Assembly: GCA_900543025.1 (NCBI GenBank) | Contig: UQPP01000018.1 | Coordinates: forward strand, 1 to 40,730 | Direction: 5' to 3' | Length of the DNA: 40,730 nt | Origin: an uncultured Collinsella sp. | Lineage (GTDB): Bacteria > Actinomycetota > Coriobacteriia > Coriobacteriales > Coriobacteriaceae | Shown here: positions 1 to 8,635 of the stretch, one piece after another | Numbering within the stretch: position 1 is the first letter of the stretch | How the letters are laid out: each line of letters opens with the position of its first letter | Program-made: the position numbers and the translations under genes | The notes under the pieces: model-generated | Seen by the model: the letters and a program-made list of their open reading frames with translations, nothing else | Databases searched by the model: none | What the model was told of the DNA's origin: nothing

Positions 1-2
1 AA

Positions 3-110
3 CGCATGGGTAGCCATCGCAGTCCATCTTCCATCTCCCAACAGCTGGCAACAATAGCAGCAATTGTACTCCTGTTGCTCGGGACCCCTTTCGTTTTACT
101 GCTCGGTTGA
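3..110 (+). CDS. C-terminal tail of an unknown membrane protein (partial)
   Basis: An open frame enters from the left edge and stops with TGA at 108-110. Its last 20 or so residues are strongly hydrophobic (ATIAAIVLLLLGTPFVLLLG), as in a final membrane helix. The reading could be the end of a permease, or a 34-residue peptide starting at the ATG at position 6. It overlaps the 3' end of the convergent histidine kinase gene by 15 bases. No family can be named from so short a piece, and the frame could be fortuitous. Confidence 0.35.
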   Translation, partial: RMGSHRSPSSISQQLATIAAIVLLLLGTPFVLLLG

Positions 111-1247
111 CGCTGCGGATCGTTTTGGAAGGCTTACGAGCATGGTGGTCCCGTTCTCGGAACTTGTTTCGACCTCTACTGTGCCACCGTGAAGAGCTGC
201 AATCTCCCAAACGAGCGCTAGTCCGAGTCCTGCGCCGCCGTATGCCCTGCTGCGGGATTTGTCTAGACGAAAGAACGGTTGGAAGATGCTCTCACGGTAC
301 TGCTTGGGTATTCCCGGGCCCTGGTCCTCGACTCGCAGGAACACGTGGCTGTCGTTGTCGCAGATGGAGACGGTAACGCTTGAGTCGGTGCGGCTATAGC
401 GGATAGCGTTTTCGGCCAGGTTAAACACCAGCCGATAGAGGAGCGTGTCGCTCCCGATTACTAGAGCGTCTCCAGCACAATTGAGGGCTATGCCCTTATT
501 TTCGGCAAGTGGTGCAAGGTCGGTGAGGACCTCTTCGGACAAGGGACCAAGTTCCACATCGTCCTCGCAAGGAACACTGCGGAGCTCACTCATCTCGAGC
601 AATACCTTGGCCATTCGAGACATGCGCTCGGTTTGTTCTTGTAGCAGGCCGAGCAGCTCGGCCGTTTCGGGTTGCAAACCGGAGTGCTCGGAGATGAATA
701 GTTCAATCTGTGCTTGCATAAGGGCGAGCGGGGTGCGCAGCTCGTGTGCGGCGTTGCCGGTAAACTGACGCTGTGCAGAGAACCCTTCGCCAAGACGGGC
801 GATCATGTCGTTGAAAGAGGCGCTGCATCGTTGTAGCTCGATGGGCACATCTTCACTGAGCCTGATTTCGCTTAGGTTGTCAGGCTGCACACGCTCGACC
901 TGGGCCGCAAAAGCCCGTAGCGGTTTGAGTGCACGGCCGCTTACAAAGTATGCCAGCGCGCCGCCAAGGAGTGTTACTCCAGCCGTGATGTACCAGGCTG
1001 TCGTGCCAAAAGACTCCTGTGCGTCGTTTACGACGATCGTGACCTCGTCATCGGGGGTCGCTTTCGTTGGGTCGAACGCCTGGGGCGAATTTTCGCCGGT
1101 TGCGTTAAAGGCCGAGATGTTACTGCCGATGGCATCCATGTAGCGCATGCCCGTATAGCCGACCAGGCAGTTCGTCAGCACGCATGCTGCACACGTGAGC
1201 AGTGCCGTCATAATCGTTATGCGCCATTGCAGCGAAAGCCCTTTCAT
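96..1247 (-). CDS. Sensor histidine kinase (OmpR-partner class)
   Basis: A membrane histidine kinase of 383 aa that should autophosphorylate and pass phosphate to the response regulator encoded just upstream. Two membrane helices (about residues 13-33 and 84-104) bracket a short extracytoplasmic loop of roughly 50 residues. A HAMP-like linker follows (about 105-160), then the HisKA motif AAHELRTPLAL with the phospho-accepting His at 168, the N box around Asn280, and the G boxes DQGPGIP (308-314) and GGAGLGLAL (337-345). All catalytic elements are present. The ATG overlaps the regulator's stop as ATGA, and GGAGG lies about 9 bases upstream inside the regulator gene, so the two are translationally coupled. 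The short sensor loop gives no ligand clue. The divergent redox cassette at 2009-4051 is a possible target, by position only. Confidence 0.93.
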   Translation of the reverse strand: MKGLSLQWRITIMTALLTCAACVLTNCLVGYTGMRYMDAIGSNISAFNATGENSPQAFDPTKATPDDEVTIVVNDAQESFGTTAWYITAGVTLLGGALAYFVSGRALKPLRAFAAQVERVQPDNLSEIRLSEDVPIELQRCSASFNDMIARLGEGFSAQRQFTGNAAHELRTPLALMQAQIELFISEHSGLQPETAELLGLLQEQTERMSRMAKVLLEMSELRSVPCEDDVELGPLSEEVLTDLAPLAENKGIALNCAGDALVIGSDTLLYRLVFNLAENAIRYSRTDSSVTVSICDNDSHVFLRVEDQGPGIPKQYRESIFQPFFRLDKSRSRAYGGAGLGLALVWEIAALHGGTVEVETSSENGTTMLVSLPKRSAASTEQ

Positions 1248-1918
1248 TCGCTATCCTCCATAACGTAGCCCTCTCCAATCCGATTGCGAATCGGGTCGTA
1301 TCCCAAAGCGCTGCGTAGCTTTTTGCGGAGTGACGAGATGTGAACGCGGGTTGCGTTGCTAAAGCTGTTCACGCTGCTATCCCAAACGTGCTCGATAAGC
1401 TCCTCTTGGCTTACCGGTCGCCCCTGATTAAGCATCAGGTATTCCAAGATTCCCGTTTCCTTGCGCGTAAGAGATAAAGCCTCACTGTCCACGGAAGCGA
1501 TGCGCGCCTTGGTGTCAAAGCGGAGCTTTCCGCAGGTTAATACTATGTCGCTTTGTGCAAAGCGCCTGAGGGTAAGGCTGCGGATCCTTGCCGCAAGCTC
1601 GTCAAGATGAAACGGCTTGGTAAGGTAATCGTTGGCGCCGGCATCGAGTCCGGCGACTTTATCGGATACTTCGCCACGTGCGGACAGAATCAGCACCTTG
1701 GTCTCGCAGTCGGTTTTCCTAAGTTCCCTGAGCACGGTCATGCCATCGATACGGGGAAGGTTGAGGTCGAGTACCACGAGGTCAAAGACTTCGACGCTCA
1801 GCAGGTCGAGCGCCTCCTGTCCGTCGTGGCAGCAGTCGACGCTGTACGCCAAGTTTCGCAAGCTGCGCGCGATTGCATCGCACAGTGCTCGCTCGTCTTC
1901 GACGATCAAAATACGCAT
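1244..1918 (-). CDS. OmpR/PhoB-family response regulator
   Basis: A two-domain transcriptional regulator of 224 aa. The receiver domain carries the acidic pair in VEDE, the phospho-acceptor Asp at residue 51 (VVLDLNLPRIDG) and the conserved Lys in LTKPF. The C-terminal half is a winged helix of the OmpR type (LTRKETGILEYLMLNQGRPVSQ..., ending in RIGEGYVM). An upstream ATG at 1936 would add six residues, but AAGGAG sits between the two starts at the right spacing for the ATG at 1918 (MRILIVEDE), so I use that one. It is cotranscribed with the overlapping kinase and divergent from the gene starting at 2009; the 90-bp gap between them must hold both promoters. Confidence 0.93.
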   Translation of the reverse strand: MRILIVEDERALCDAIARSLRNLAYSVDCCHDGQEALDLLSVEVFDLVVLDLNLPRIDGMTVLRELRKTDCETKVLILSARGEVSDKVAGLDAGANDYLTKPFHLDELAARIRSLTLRRFAQSDIVLTCGKLRFDTKARIASVDSEALSLTRKETGILEYLMLNQGRPVSQEELIEHVWDSSVNSFSNATRVHISSLRKKLRSALGYDPIRNRIGEGYVMEDSE

Positions 1919-2008
1919 AACAGTCTCCTTGCACATTCCAAATCGCGCTTAACACGGATTTTATAGTCGATATGGTCCAATGGTCGCGTAACGAAAGGAG
2001 TGGTTGGG

Positions 2009-2155
2009 TTGTTCAAAGCGGTAAAACCCGTGGTACAGGTCGCTTTGTTGATCGTCGGAATTGCCATGGTGTGCTTTGGCGTTATGCGTGGCGAGGCGGA
2101 TGCCGTGCTGGCCAAAGCGATTAGGCTGTGCTTGGAGTGTATCGGAATTGGATAA
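2009..2155 (+). CDS. CD1871A-family CXXC mini-protein
   Basis: A 48-aa membrane mini-protein. It has one hydrophobic helix (VVQVALLIVGIAMVCFGVMR), then a short region ending in CLECIGIG, whose CxxC motif plus C-terminal ECIGIG is the hallmark I know from the CD1871A family. The likely start is TTG at 2009, which has AAAGGAG (1994-2000) 8 bases upstream; a GTG at 2000 overlaps that Shine-Dalgarno and is less likely. The 3' end overlaps the next gene by 8 bases. In this family the mini-protein commonly precedes a membrane 4Fe-4S protein and a TlpA-like thioredoxin, exactly as here. A role in electron or thiol transfer across the membrane is inferred; the biochemical function is not established to my knowledge. 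Confidence 0.85.
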   Translation: MFKAVKPVVQVALLIVGIAMVCFGVMRGEADAVLAKAIRLCLECIGIG

Positions 2156-3050
2156 AAGAGAAAACACTGCGTCGCATGTTTTGGCCCGATTTCGCGGATT
2201 CATTCAGGCGGCGGCGACGCTGGTCACCAATATTCACCTGCCAAATTTTGCCAAAGGAAGCATCTATCAGGGCGCGGGAAAAACAGTCTGCGTACCTGGA
2301 CTTAATTGCTATTCGTGCCCCGCGGCATCGGGTGCGTGCCCCATCGGGTCGTTCCAGTCGGTGGTAGGTTCATCCAAGTTCAACTTTTCTTACTATGTTA
2401 CCGGTACGCTCATTTTGCTCGGCGTGCTGCTGGGGCGCTTTGTATGCGGCTTTCTGTGCCCGTTTGGCTGGCTGCAGGAGCTGCTTCATAAGATTCCCGG
2501 CAAAAAGTTCTCCACGAAAAAGCTCAAGCCGCTCACGTACATCAAGTACGTCGTGCTGCTGTTTGCCGTGGTGCTGCTGCCCGTCTTGGTGGTCAACGAC
2601 GTGGGCATGGGCGACCCGTTCTTTTGTAAGTACATCTGTCCGCAGGGTGTGCTCGAGGGCGCCATTCCGCTGGCCATTGCCAACGCCGGCATTCGATCTG
2701 CGTTGGGACATCTCTTTACTTGGAAACTTGCCGTTCTCATTGCCGTGGTAGTGCTGAGCGTTTTGTTCTACCGCCCCTTCTGCAAATGGATTTGTCCACT
2801 CGGCGCATTCTATGCGCTCATGAATAGGGTGTCCCTACTGGGGATTCGGGTTGACGCATGCAAATGTGTCTCGTGCGGCAAGTGTTCAAGGGTTTGTCAG
2901 ATGGACGTTGATGTGGTCCGCGCGCCCAATCATGCCGAATGTATCCGGTGCGGAAAGTGCATCGGGGCCTGTCCCGTCGATGCCATCAGCTATCGCTATG
3001 GCCTGGATGTGTCGGCGGAAAAGCTTCCCTTGACCGCCGATAAAAAGTAA
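2148..3050 (+). CDS. Membrane 4Fe-4S protein, NapH/YccM-like
   Basis: A polytopic iron-sulfur protein of 300 aa, probably moving electrons across the membrane to or from the neighbouring thiol proteins. The N-terminal part has the cysteine motif GLNCYSCPAASGACPIG. Hydrophobic helices then alternate with the cysteine-proline motifs RFVCGFLCPFGWLQE, FCKYICPQGVLEG and RPFCKWICPLGAFY, which is the NapH/YccM pattern. Two ferredoxin-type clusters close the protein (CKCVSCGKCSRVC and CIRCGKCIGACPVD). I choose the TTG at 2148 (LDKREN...), with GGAG at 2134-2137 about 10 bases upstream; the ATG at 2061 would run through the mini-protein gene and add an unlikely leader. It overlaps the upstream gene by 8 bases and is followed 29 bases later by the thioredoxin lipoprotein. 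Confidence 0.88.
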   Translation: MDKRENTASHVLARFRGFIQAAATLVTNIHLPNFAKGSIYQGAGKTVCVPGLNCYSCPAASGACPIGSFQSVVGSSKFNFSYYVTGTLILLGVLLGRFVCGFLCPFGWLQELLHKIPGKKFSTKKLKPLTYIKYVVLLFAVVLLPVLVVNDVGMGDPFFCKYICPQGVLEGAIPLAIANAGIRSALGHLFTWKLAVLIAVVVLSVLFYRPFCKWICPLGAFYALMNRVSLLGIRVDACKCVSCGKCSRVCQMDVDVVRAPNHAECIRCGKCIGACPVDAISYRYGLDVSAEKLPLTADKK

Positions 3051-3079
3051 ACAAGCTTCGACAAAACGGAGGAATGACT

Positions 3080-4051
3080 ATGAAGCTTTCTAAGATTGCG
3101 GCCCTGTTTATGGTGCCGGTATTGGCCTTGTGCCTTGTGGCATGTTCGGCGCCCGGTGGCAATGTGAGCGAATCTGCGAGCTCCGATCCTAAGATCGCAG
3201 AACTCACTGCGCAGAAGCCGGCCAATGCCGACGAGGCCGCCGAGCTGTATGCGAAGCTCATGCAGAAGGAGAACGAGATCTTTTCGAGTGATAACGCGCT
3301 GTGGGAAAAGGTATTCAATGCGGCAAATAAAGACTCGACAATGATTGAGGACGGCAGCAATTACGGCGATTTCCTGCTCAAGACCATCGACGGCGCCAAG
3401 GATGAGTTTACGGCGGATGAGCTTAAGACGCTCAAGGCCGGTGCGCAGCAGATCAAGGAAATCGAGGACAAGCTCGAGAGCTTGGAGAAGGAGTTCCCCG
3501 GCTGTGGAAGCACGCCGAGCGCAGGCGAGAGCGTCGACGCTTCGACCGCTGGCATGACGGCTGGTGCCAATGCTTCGAGCGAGGCGACGAAGTTCCCCAG
3601 CTTTACGGGCAAGGACCTGGACGGCAACGACGTGAGCAGCGACGAGCTGTTCTCTAAGAACAAGGTCACCGTCATGAACTTTTGGTTTACCACTTGCAAG
3701 CCGTGCGTGGGCGAGCTGGGCGATCTGGAGCAGCTGAACAAAAAGCTTGCCGAGAAGGGCGGTCAGGTCGTGGGCGTCAATTCCTTTACGCTCGATGGCA
3801 ACAAGGGCGAGATTGCAGATGCCAAGGACGTACTGAGCAAGAAGGGCGTGACATATAAGAACATCTGGTTCAAGTCGGATAGCGAGGCCGGTAAGTTTAC
3901 GTCAAATTTGTTCTCGTTCCCGACAACGTATGTCATCGATCAGAATGGCAACATCGTAGGGGAGCCCATCGTGGGCGCCATCAGCTCCGCTGAGCAGCGC
4001 GCAGCGCTCGACAAGCTTATCGACCAGGCGATTGCGAATAGCGAGCAGTAG
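3080..4051 (+). CDS. TlpA-like thioredoxin-fold lipoprotein
   Basis: A 323-aa lipoprotein, anchored outside the membrane, with a thioredoxin-like domain. The signal peptide ends in the lipobox LVAC (Cys22). Residues 35-145 are mostly helical and charged; a Ser/Ala/Gly-rich linker (145-165) follows. The TlpA-like domain holds the redox motif CKPC (Cys206-Cys209) and the cis-proline segment FPTTYVID (Pro281). The start at 3080 has GGAGG at 3068-3072 with a 7-base spacer; the ATG at 3074 is only one base from it. It is the third gene of the redox cassette. The probable job is thiol-disulfide exchange on exported proteins, with electrons supplied by the membrane Fe-S protein; this pairing is inferred from the cassette. 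Confidence 0.9.
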   Translation: MKLSKIAALFMVPVLALCLVACSAPGGNVSESASSDPKIAELTAQKPANADEAAELYAKLMQKENEIFSSDNALWEKVFNAANKDSTMIEDGSNYGDFLLKTIDGAKDEFTADELKTLKAGAQQIKEIEDKLESLEKEFPGCGSTPSAGESVDASTAGMTAGANASSEATKFPSFTGKDLDGNDVSSDELFSKNKVTVMNFWFTTCKPCVGELGDLEQLNKKLAEKGGQVVGVNSFTLDGNKGEIADAKDVLSKKGVTYKNIWFKSDSEAGKFTSNLFSFPTTYVIDQNGNIVGEPIVGAISSAEQRAALDKLIDQAIANSEQ

Positions 4052-4130
4052 AAAACGCGTAAAGCATGGCGATGATCGTGCACCGCTGTGCGAAGTAGTC
4101 TGCTACCTTCCAAGATAAGCTCCACCATAT

Positions 4131-4158
4131 AGAGGTCCCGCTCGGGACCTCTTCTTTT
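4131..4158 (+). terminator. Rho-independent terminator after the redox cassette
   Basis: A 10-bp perfect stem (AGAGGTCCCG at 4131-4140 with CGGGACCTCT at 4143-4152) is followed by TCTTTT. It lies 80 bases after the thioredoxin lipoprotein stop and should end that transcript. Confidence 0.85.
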
Positions 4159-4304
4159 GGGCGCCGTCCCGTTCGTTTTTTGGCGCGGTTTGTTACATTC
4201 CTCACTGGCGTCGGCAAAAAATGGGGATAGAGTAGGACAAACGCGTCGAATACGAACGGCGGAGGAGAGCGGGCAGGGTGCCTGCGCAGGAGAGGTTGCC
4301 GTCC

Positions 4305-7300
4305 ATGCTGGAGCTCAAAGGTATTTGCAAAAGGTACGTTACGCAGTCGTTTACGCAGGTGGCGCTCGACAGCGTGAGCCTGTCTTTTCGCGATAACGAG
4401 TTCGTGGCCATTCTGGGTCCCTCGGGTTCGGGCAAAACCACGATGCTCAACGTTATCGGCGGACTTGACCACTTTGATTCTGGCGACCTGCTGATTGACG
4501 GCATCTCGACCAAGGACTTCCGCGACCGCGATTGGGATGCCTACCGCAACAACCGCATCGGCTTTGTGTTCCAAAGCTATAACCTCATTCCGCATCAGAC
4601 CATTTTGGAAAACGTGGAGCTGGCGCTCACGCTCACGGGCGTGGGGCATGCCGAGCGCCGCCAGCGTGCGCGCGAGGCGTTGGAGAAAGTCGGCTTGGGC
4701 GAGCACGTTAACAAGCGCCCGAGCCAGCTTTCGGGCGGGCAGATGCAGCGCGTGGCCATCGCCCGCGCCCTGATTAATGATCCCGAGATTGTGCTGGCAG
4801 ACGAGCCGACCGGCGCTTTGGATTCAACGACATCCGTACAGGTCATGGACCTGCTCAAGGACGTGGCGCGCGACCGCCTAGTCATCATGGTCACGCACAA
4901 TCCCGAGCTGGCGTACCAATATGCCACGCGCATCGTCAATCTGGCGGACGGCAAGATCACCGACGATTCCGATCCCTTCGATGCTGCCAAGGTCGCGCGT
5001 CGCGAGGCAAAGCCTACGCGCAAAACCTCGATGAGCTTTGTGACGGCGTTGGGGCTTTCTGCCCGAAACCTCATGACCAAGAAGGGCCGCACGGCCATGA
5101 CGGCCTTTGCGGGCTCGATTGGCATTATCGGTATCGCGGCGATTCTGGCGCTGTCCAACGGCGTAAACGGCTACATCAAAAAGGTCGAGGAGGATACGCT
5201 CTCGAGCTACCCGCTCACCATCTCCAAGCAGGATTACGACCTGTCGTCCATGATGGGCGGACAGGGGGCTGCGGATGATGACTCGCCTGAAAACGTGGAT
5301 TCATCCGACGACAGTGCCGGCGGCAAGGCTAAAGGAACCGATAAGATTCCTGTGGTCACGGCCGTAAAGGATATGTTTGCGAGCGTTAAGTCCAACGACA
5401 TGACGAGCTTTAAGGCATGGCTCGATGCCGGTGGCGACGGCATCGATAAAGAGGTCAACGCCATTCAGTACGGCTACGGTGTATCGCCGGTTGTCTATCG
5501 TGCCGGCAAGGGCGATGAGAAGCCTGTCCGGCTGGTGCCCAACGCCATGACCGAGGCCATGAGCGGAGGCGCGAGCTCGGCGGCAACGGTGAGCATGGAA
5601 TCCATGGGAACCTCGGTCTTTAACGAGATGATCGACGACCAGAGCCTGCTCGACAGTCAGTACGATGTCGTCGCCGGTCATTGGCCCACGTCCGCCAACG
5701 AAGCCGTAATGGTGCTCTCGAGTCGTGGCACGGTGGGTGACTACACGCTCTACAGCATCGGCGCGCTGGATATCAATGAGCTCAACGATCTTGTAAACAG
5801 CGCTATGACGGCTGACGGTGGGGTCGAAACGCCCGAGACCGGCACCGAATTTACCTACGACGATGCGCTGTCCACGACGTTTAAGGTGCTGTCGCCGGCC
5901 GATGCCTATCGCAAAAACGAAGAGACCGGCATGTGGACTGACATGTCTGACGATGCCGACTTTATGACGGCCAAGGTTGCCGACGGTATCGACGTGCACA
6001 TTGTGGGTGTGGTGCGACCTAGCGAGACCGCCAACGCGAGCGCGTTGTCTCCGGGTATTGCCTATACGCATGCACTGACTCGCCAGCTTATGGAGCGCGC
6101 CGCCGATTCGCAGATTGTGCAGGAGCAACTCGCCCACCCCGAGACGGATGTCTTTACGGGCAAAACCTTCGACGAACTGCAAGGCGAGGCCAAGCAAGGC
6201 GTTGATCTGGGCAGCATGTTCAGTGTGGACGAGGCGGCGCTCAAGAGCGCGTTCTCGTTCGATACCTCCGCGCTCTCGGGTGTTGCCGGCGGTATGGACC
6301 TGTCGGGTCTTGACTTGTCCGGGCTGGACATTGACCTTTCGGGCGTTGGCAAGGACATCGACTTCAGCGACATCATGGCAAAAGCGCCAACCCCAGATTT
6401 CTCGGGTATCTTTGACGGTCTGGAACTCACGCCCGAGCAAATGCAGCAGGTGGGAACACTAGCCAACCAGCTGTTTGAGGGCTTTTTGCAGTCTGATCAG
6501 TTTAAGGCGCTGTCGCCCGATGATCTTAAGGACGCGTCAAAGCTCTCTGCCGCATTCTCGACGTATCTTGAGAATGATGACACAGCCCAGCAAATCCTGG
6601 CCCAGCTCAAAGCGCTCGGCGGCGATGCCCCGGCCGAGCGTCTGCAGCAGGCGATGACCGACTATGTGCAAAAGCAGCTGGCTCCGTATCTGCAGCAGGC
6701 TATGGATCAGGTGATGAAGTCGATCAGCGATCAGATTGCGGCGACGGTGTCAGCTCAGCTCAAGGCAGGCACAGCAGAGCTCATGGGCCAGATGGCGACG
6801 CAGATGTCGTCGAGTTTTGCTAACCTGGCGAGCGCCATGCGCGTGGATGCGAGTGCCTTTGCTCATGCCATCCACTTCAACATGGACGCCGAGGACCTGA
6901 GTTCGCTCATGATGAGCTATGCCAAGGTGTCGAAGCTCACCTATGATAACAATCTGGCCGCACTGGGCTATGTGGACGAGGCCGATCCCATCTCGGTTAA
7001 GATTTTCCCGCGCGACTTTGAGGCCAAGGAGCGCGTACTCGATCACATCGATGCGTACAACAAGCAGGTCAAAGCCGCTGGCCACGATGATCGGGCAATT
7101 TCGTACACAGACTACATGGGCATCATCATGGGTTCGGTGACCGACATCGTGAACACCATCAGCTTGGTGCTCATCGCATTCGTGAGTATCAGCCTGGTGG
7201 TGAGCTCCATCATGATCGGCATCATCACCTACATCAGCGTACTGGAGCGCAAGAAGGAGATCGGCATCCTGCGCGCGATCGGCGCGTCGAAGCGCAACGT

Positions 7301-7559
7301 GGCCAACGTATTCAATGCCGAGACCTTTATCGAGGGCCTCATTGCCGGCGTCTTTGCTGTTGTCGTCGTGGTGGCCGTGAGCTTTCCGGTTAATGCCTGG
7401 GCGCTTACTGCCAAACAGGTACCCAATCTGATGAGCCTGCCCGTGCAGGATGCGCTGGTGCTCATTGCAATTTCGGTGCTGTTGACGGTCGTTGCCGGCC
7501 TGCTGCCTGCCCGCAGCGCATCCAAGAAGGACCCCGTCGAAGCCCTGCGCTCCGAATAA
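4305..7559 (+). CDS. ABC transporter, fused ATPase and MacB/FtsX-type permease
   Basis: A single 1084-aa chain with a LolD/MacB-type ATPase at the N terminus and an FtsX-type permease after it. The ATPase (about 1-225) has Walker A GPSGSGKTT (38-46), signature LSGGQMQRVAIARAL and Walker B IVLADEPTGALDS. The first membrane helix lies near residues 260-285. A very large extracytoplasmic region of about 650 residues follows, including a Leu-Ser-Gly-Leu-Asp repeat stretch (6298-6375) and a Gln/Ala-rich, probably helical part (6640-6840). Three helices end the protein with the FtsX hallmark YISVLERKKEIGILRAIGASKRN. AGGAGAGG (4288-4295) supports the ATG at 4305 over a GTG at 4278. Relatives drive mechanotransmission, peptide or lipid export; the substrate here is unknown. 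It is preceded by a terminator and appears monocistronic. Confidence 0.9.
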   Translation: MLELKGICKRYVTQSFTQVALDSVSLSFRDNEFVAILGPSGSGKTTMLNVIGGLDHFDSGDLLIDGISTKDFRDRDWDAYRNNRIGFVFQSYNLIPHQTILENVELALTLTGVGHAERRQRAREALEKVGLGEHVNKRPSQLSGGQMQRVAIARALINDPEIVLADEPTGALDSTTSVQVMDLLKDVARDRLVIMVTHNPELAYQYATRIVNLADGKITDDSDPFDAAKVARREAKPTRKTSMSFVTALGLSARNLMTKKGRTAMTAFAGSIGIIGIAAILALSNGVNGYIKKVEEDTLSSYPLTISKQDYDLSSMMGGQGAADDDSPENVDSSDDSAGGKAKGTDKIPVVTAVKDMFASVKSNDMTSFKAWLDAGGDGIDKEVNAIQYGYGVSPVVYRAGKGDEKPVRLVPNAMTEAMSGGASSAATVSMESMGTSVFNEMIDDQSLLDSQYDVVAGHWPTSANEAVMVLSSRGTVGDYTLYSIGALDINELNDLVNSAMTADGGVETPETGTEFTYDDALSTTFKVLSPADAYRKNEETGMWTDMSDDADFMTAKVADGIDVHIVGVVRPSETANASALSPGIAYTHALTRQLMERAADSQIVQEQLAHPETDVFTGKTFDELQGEAKQGVDLGSMFSVDEAALKSAFSFDTSALSGVAGGMDLSGLDLSGLDIDLSGVGKDIDFSDIMAKAPTPDFSGIFDGLELTPEQMQQVGTLANQLFEGFLQSDQFKALSPDDLKDASKLSAAFSTYLENDDTAQQILAQLKALGGDAPAERLQQAMTDYVQKQLAPYLQQAMDQVMKSISDQIAATVSAQLKAGTAELMGQMATQMSSSFANLASAMRVDASAFAHAIHFNMDAEDLSSLMMSYAKVSKLTYDNNLAALGYVDEADPISVKIFPRDFEAKERVLDHIDAYNKQVKAAGHDDRAISYTDYMGIIMGSVTDIVNTISLVLIAFVSISLVVSSIMIGIITYISVLERKKEIGILRAIGASKRNVANVFNAETFIEGLIAGVFAVVVVVAVSFPVNAWALTAKQVPNLMSLPVQDALVLIAISVLLTVVAGLLPARSASKKDPVEALRSE

Positions 7560-7562
7560 TGC

Positions 7563-7585
7563 GACAAAGGGACAGTCCCTTTGTC
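7563..7585. repeat. Short perfect palindrome of the GGGAC/GTCCC dispersed type
   Basis: Two 11-bp arms (GACAAAGGGAC, GTCCCTTTGTC) flank a single central base, just after the ABC transporter stop. There is no T tract. Related GGGAC/GTCCC hairpins occur at 19825-19882 and in part near 32365-32400, so it belongs to a dispersed intergenic family. It could act as a weak terminator or stabilise the 3' end. Confidence 0.65.
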
Positions 7586-7612
7586 ACGTTCGTTGATATG
7601 AGAGAAGAGTAG

Positions 7613-8566
7613 ATGATTCTATCGTTGGCCCCTATGGAGGGGATAACCGGGCATGTGTTCCGTCGCGTGCATGCGGAGTGCTTCGGCGCGCTCGATTGCT
7701 ATTACACGCCGTTTTTGCCGCCGCCGCGGGTGGGAAATCGCTTTGGCGGCAAGGCGTTTAAGGAGATCGATCCTGCCAATAACCAGGGGCTCAACGTAGT
7801 GCCTCAGCTGATGTCCAAGAACGCGGACGAGTTTGTGTGGGCGGCACAGGTGCTCGCCGACATGGGCTACCGCGAGGTCAATCTCAACTTGGGTTGCCCT
7901 TCGGGAACGGTTGTCGCCAAGGGCAAGGGCTCGGGTTTCTTGCGCAATCTCGACGAGCTCGAGGCGTTCTTAAGCGATGTGTGCGAGCGGTCGCCGTTGC
8001 CGGTATCGGTAAAGACCAGGCTGGGGTTGGAACGCGATGACGAGTATGAACGTGTGCTCGATCTGTATTGCCGCATGCCGTTGGCAGAGCTGATTGTGCA
8101 CCCGCGCGTACAGAAGGACCGTTATACGGGCTCGCCGCGCAAGGAGTTTTACGGCGAGACGCTGGAGCGTGCGCCGTTTCCGGTGGCCTATAACGGCGAC
8201 ATTTTCGATCTTGAGGATATGGACGCGCTGGCGGAGGCCTATCCCGACACGCGCCATGTAATGCTAGGGCGTGGCCTGCTCGCGAACCCCGCGCTGGCTC
8301 GCATGGTTAAGGGCGGTCCTGCTGCCACGGCAACCGAACTGCAGCGTTTCCACGACACGCTGTTTGCGGTCTATGCAGAAGAGATTGGCGGCAACGCGGT
8401 CTTTCGTATGAAGGAGTGGTGGTTCTACGCCAAGTGCGCTTTCGCCGACCCCGCTACCGTTCACAAGCTCGTACGTAAGACCAAAAAGGTCGACGAATAC
8501 CGCGCCGCCGTCGAGCGGGTCTTTCGCGAGCAGCCACTCGCACCCATAGCTCGCTTCCGCGGCTAG
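7613..8566 (+). CDS. dus: tRNA-dihydrouridine synthase
   Basis: An FMN-dependent enzyme that reduces uridine to dihydrouridine in tRNA, 317 aa, a normal length for the Dus family. The TIM-barrel start LAPMEGITGHVFRR, the catalytic cysteine in NLNLGCPSG (Cys95), the substrate- and FMN-binding segments VKTRLG and ELIVHPRVQKDRYTG, and the phosphate-binding MLGRGLLANPAL are all present. It starts 53 bases after the ABC transporter, with a palindrome between, so it may have its own transcript. Which tRNA position it modifies cannot be told from sequence alone. A palindromic repeat at 8570-8621 follows the stop. Confidence 0.93.
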   Translation: MILSLAPMEGITGHVFRRVHAECFGALDCYYTPFLPPPRVGNRFGGKAFKEIDPANNQGLNVVPQLMSKNADEFVWAAQVLADMGYREVNLNLGCPSGTVVAKGKGSGFLRNLDELEAFLSDVCERSPLPVSVKTRLGLERDDEYERVLDLYCRMPLAELIVHPRVQKDRYTGSPRKEFYGETLERAPFPVAYNGDIFDLEDMDALAEAYPDTRHVMLGRGLLANPALARMVKGGPAATATELQRFHDTLFAVYAEEIGGNAVFRMKEWWFYAKCAFADPATVHKLVRKTKKVDEYRAAVERVFREQPLAPIARFRG

Positions 8567-8569
8567 TTA

Positions 8570-8621
8570 GTCATCGGGGACGTTCTTTAGCGACTAGTCA
8601 TTTAAGAACGTCCTCGATGAC
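8570..8621. repeat. Dispersed palindrome after dus (possible terminator)
   Basis: Outer arms GTCATCG (8570-8576) and CGATGAC (8615-8621) and inner arms GGACGTTCTT (8578-8587) and AAGAACGTCC (8604-8613) make a stem of about 17 pairs. The right half, ACTAGTCAT followed by AAGAACGTCC, recurs at 9306-9326 and 32417-32437. It is therefore a member of a genome-dispersed family and not a site private to dus. Confidence 0.7.
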
Positions 8622-8635
8622 TACCCGCAAAAACT

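Noticed and set aside
5301..6440. 379-aa open frame on the minus strand
   Set aside because: It is a shadow of the ABC exporter's extracytoplasmic domain in GC-rich codons; the translation is rich in His, Arg and Val without motifs.
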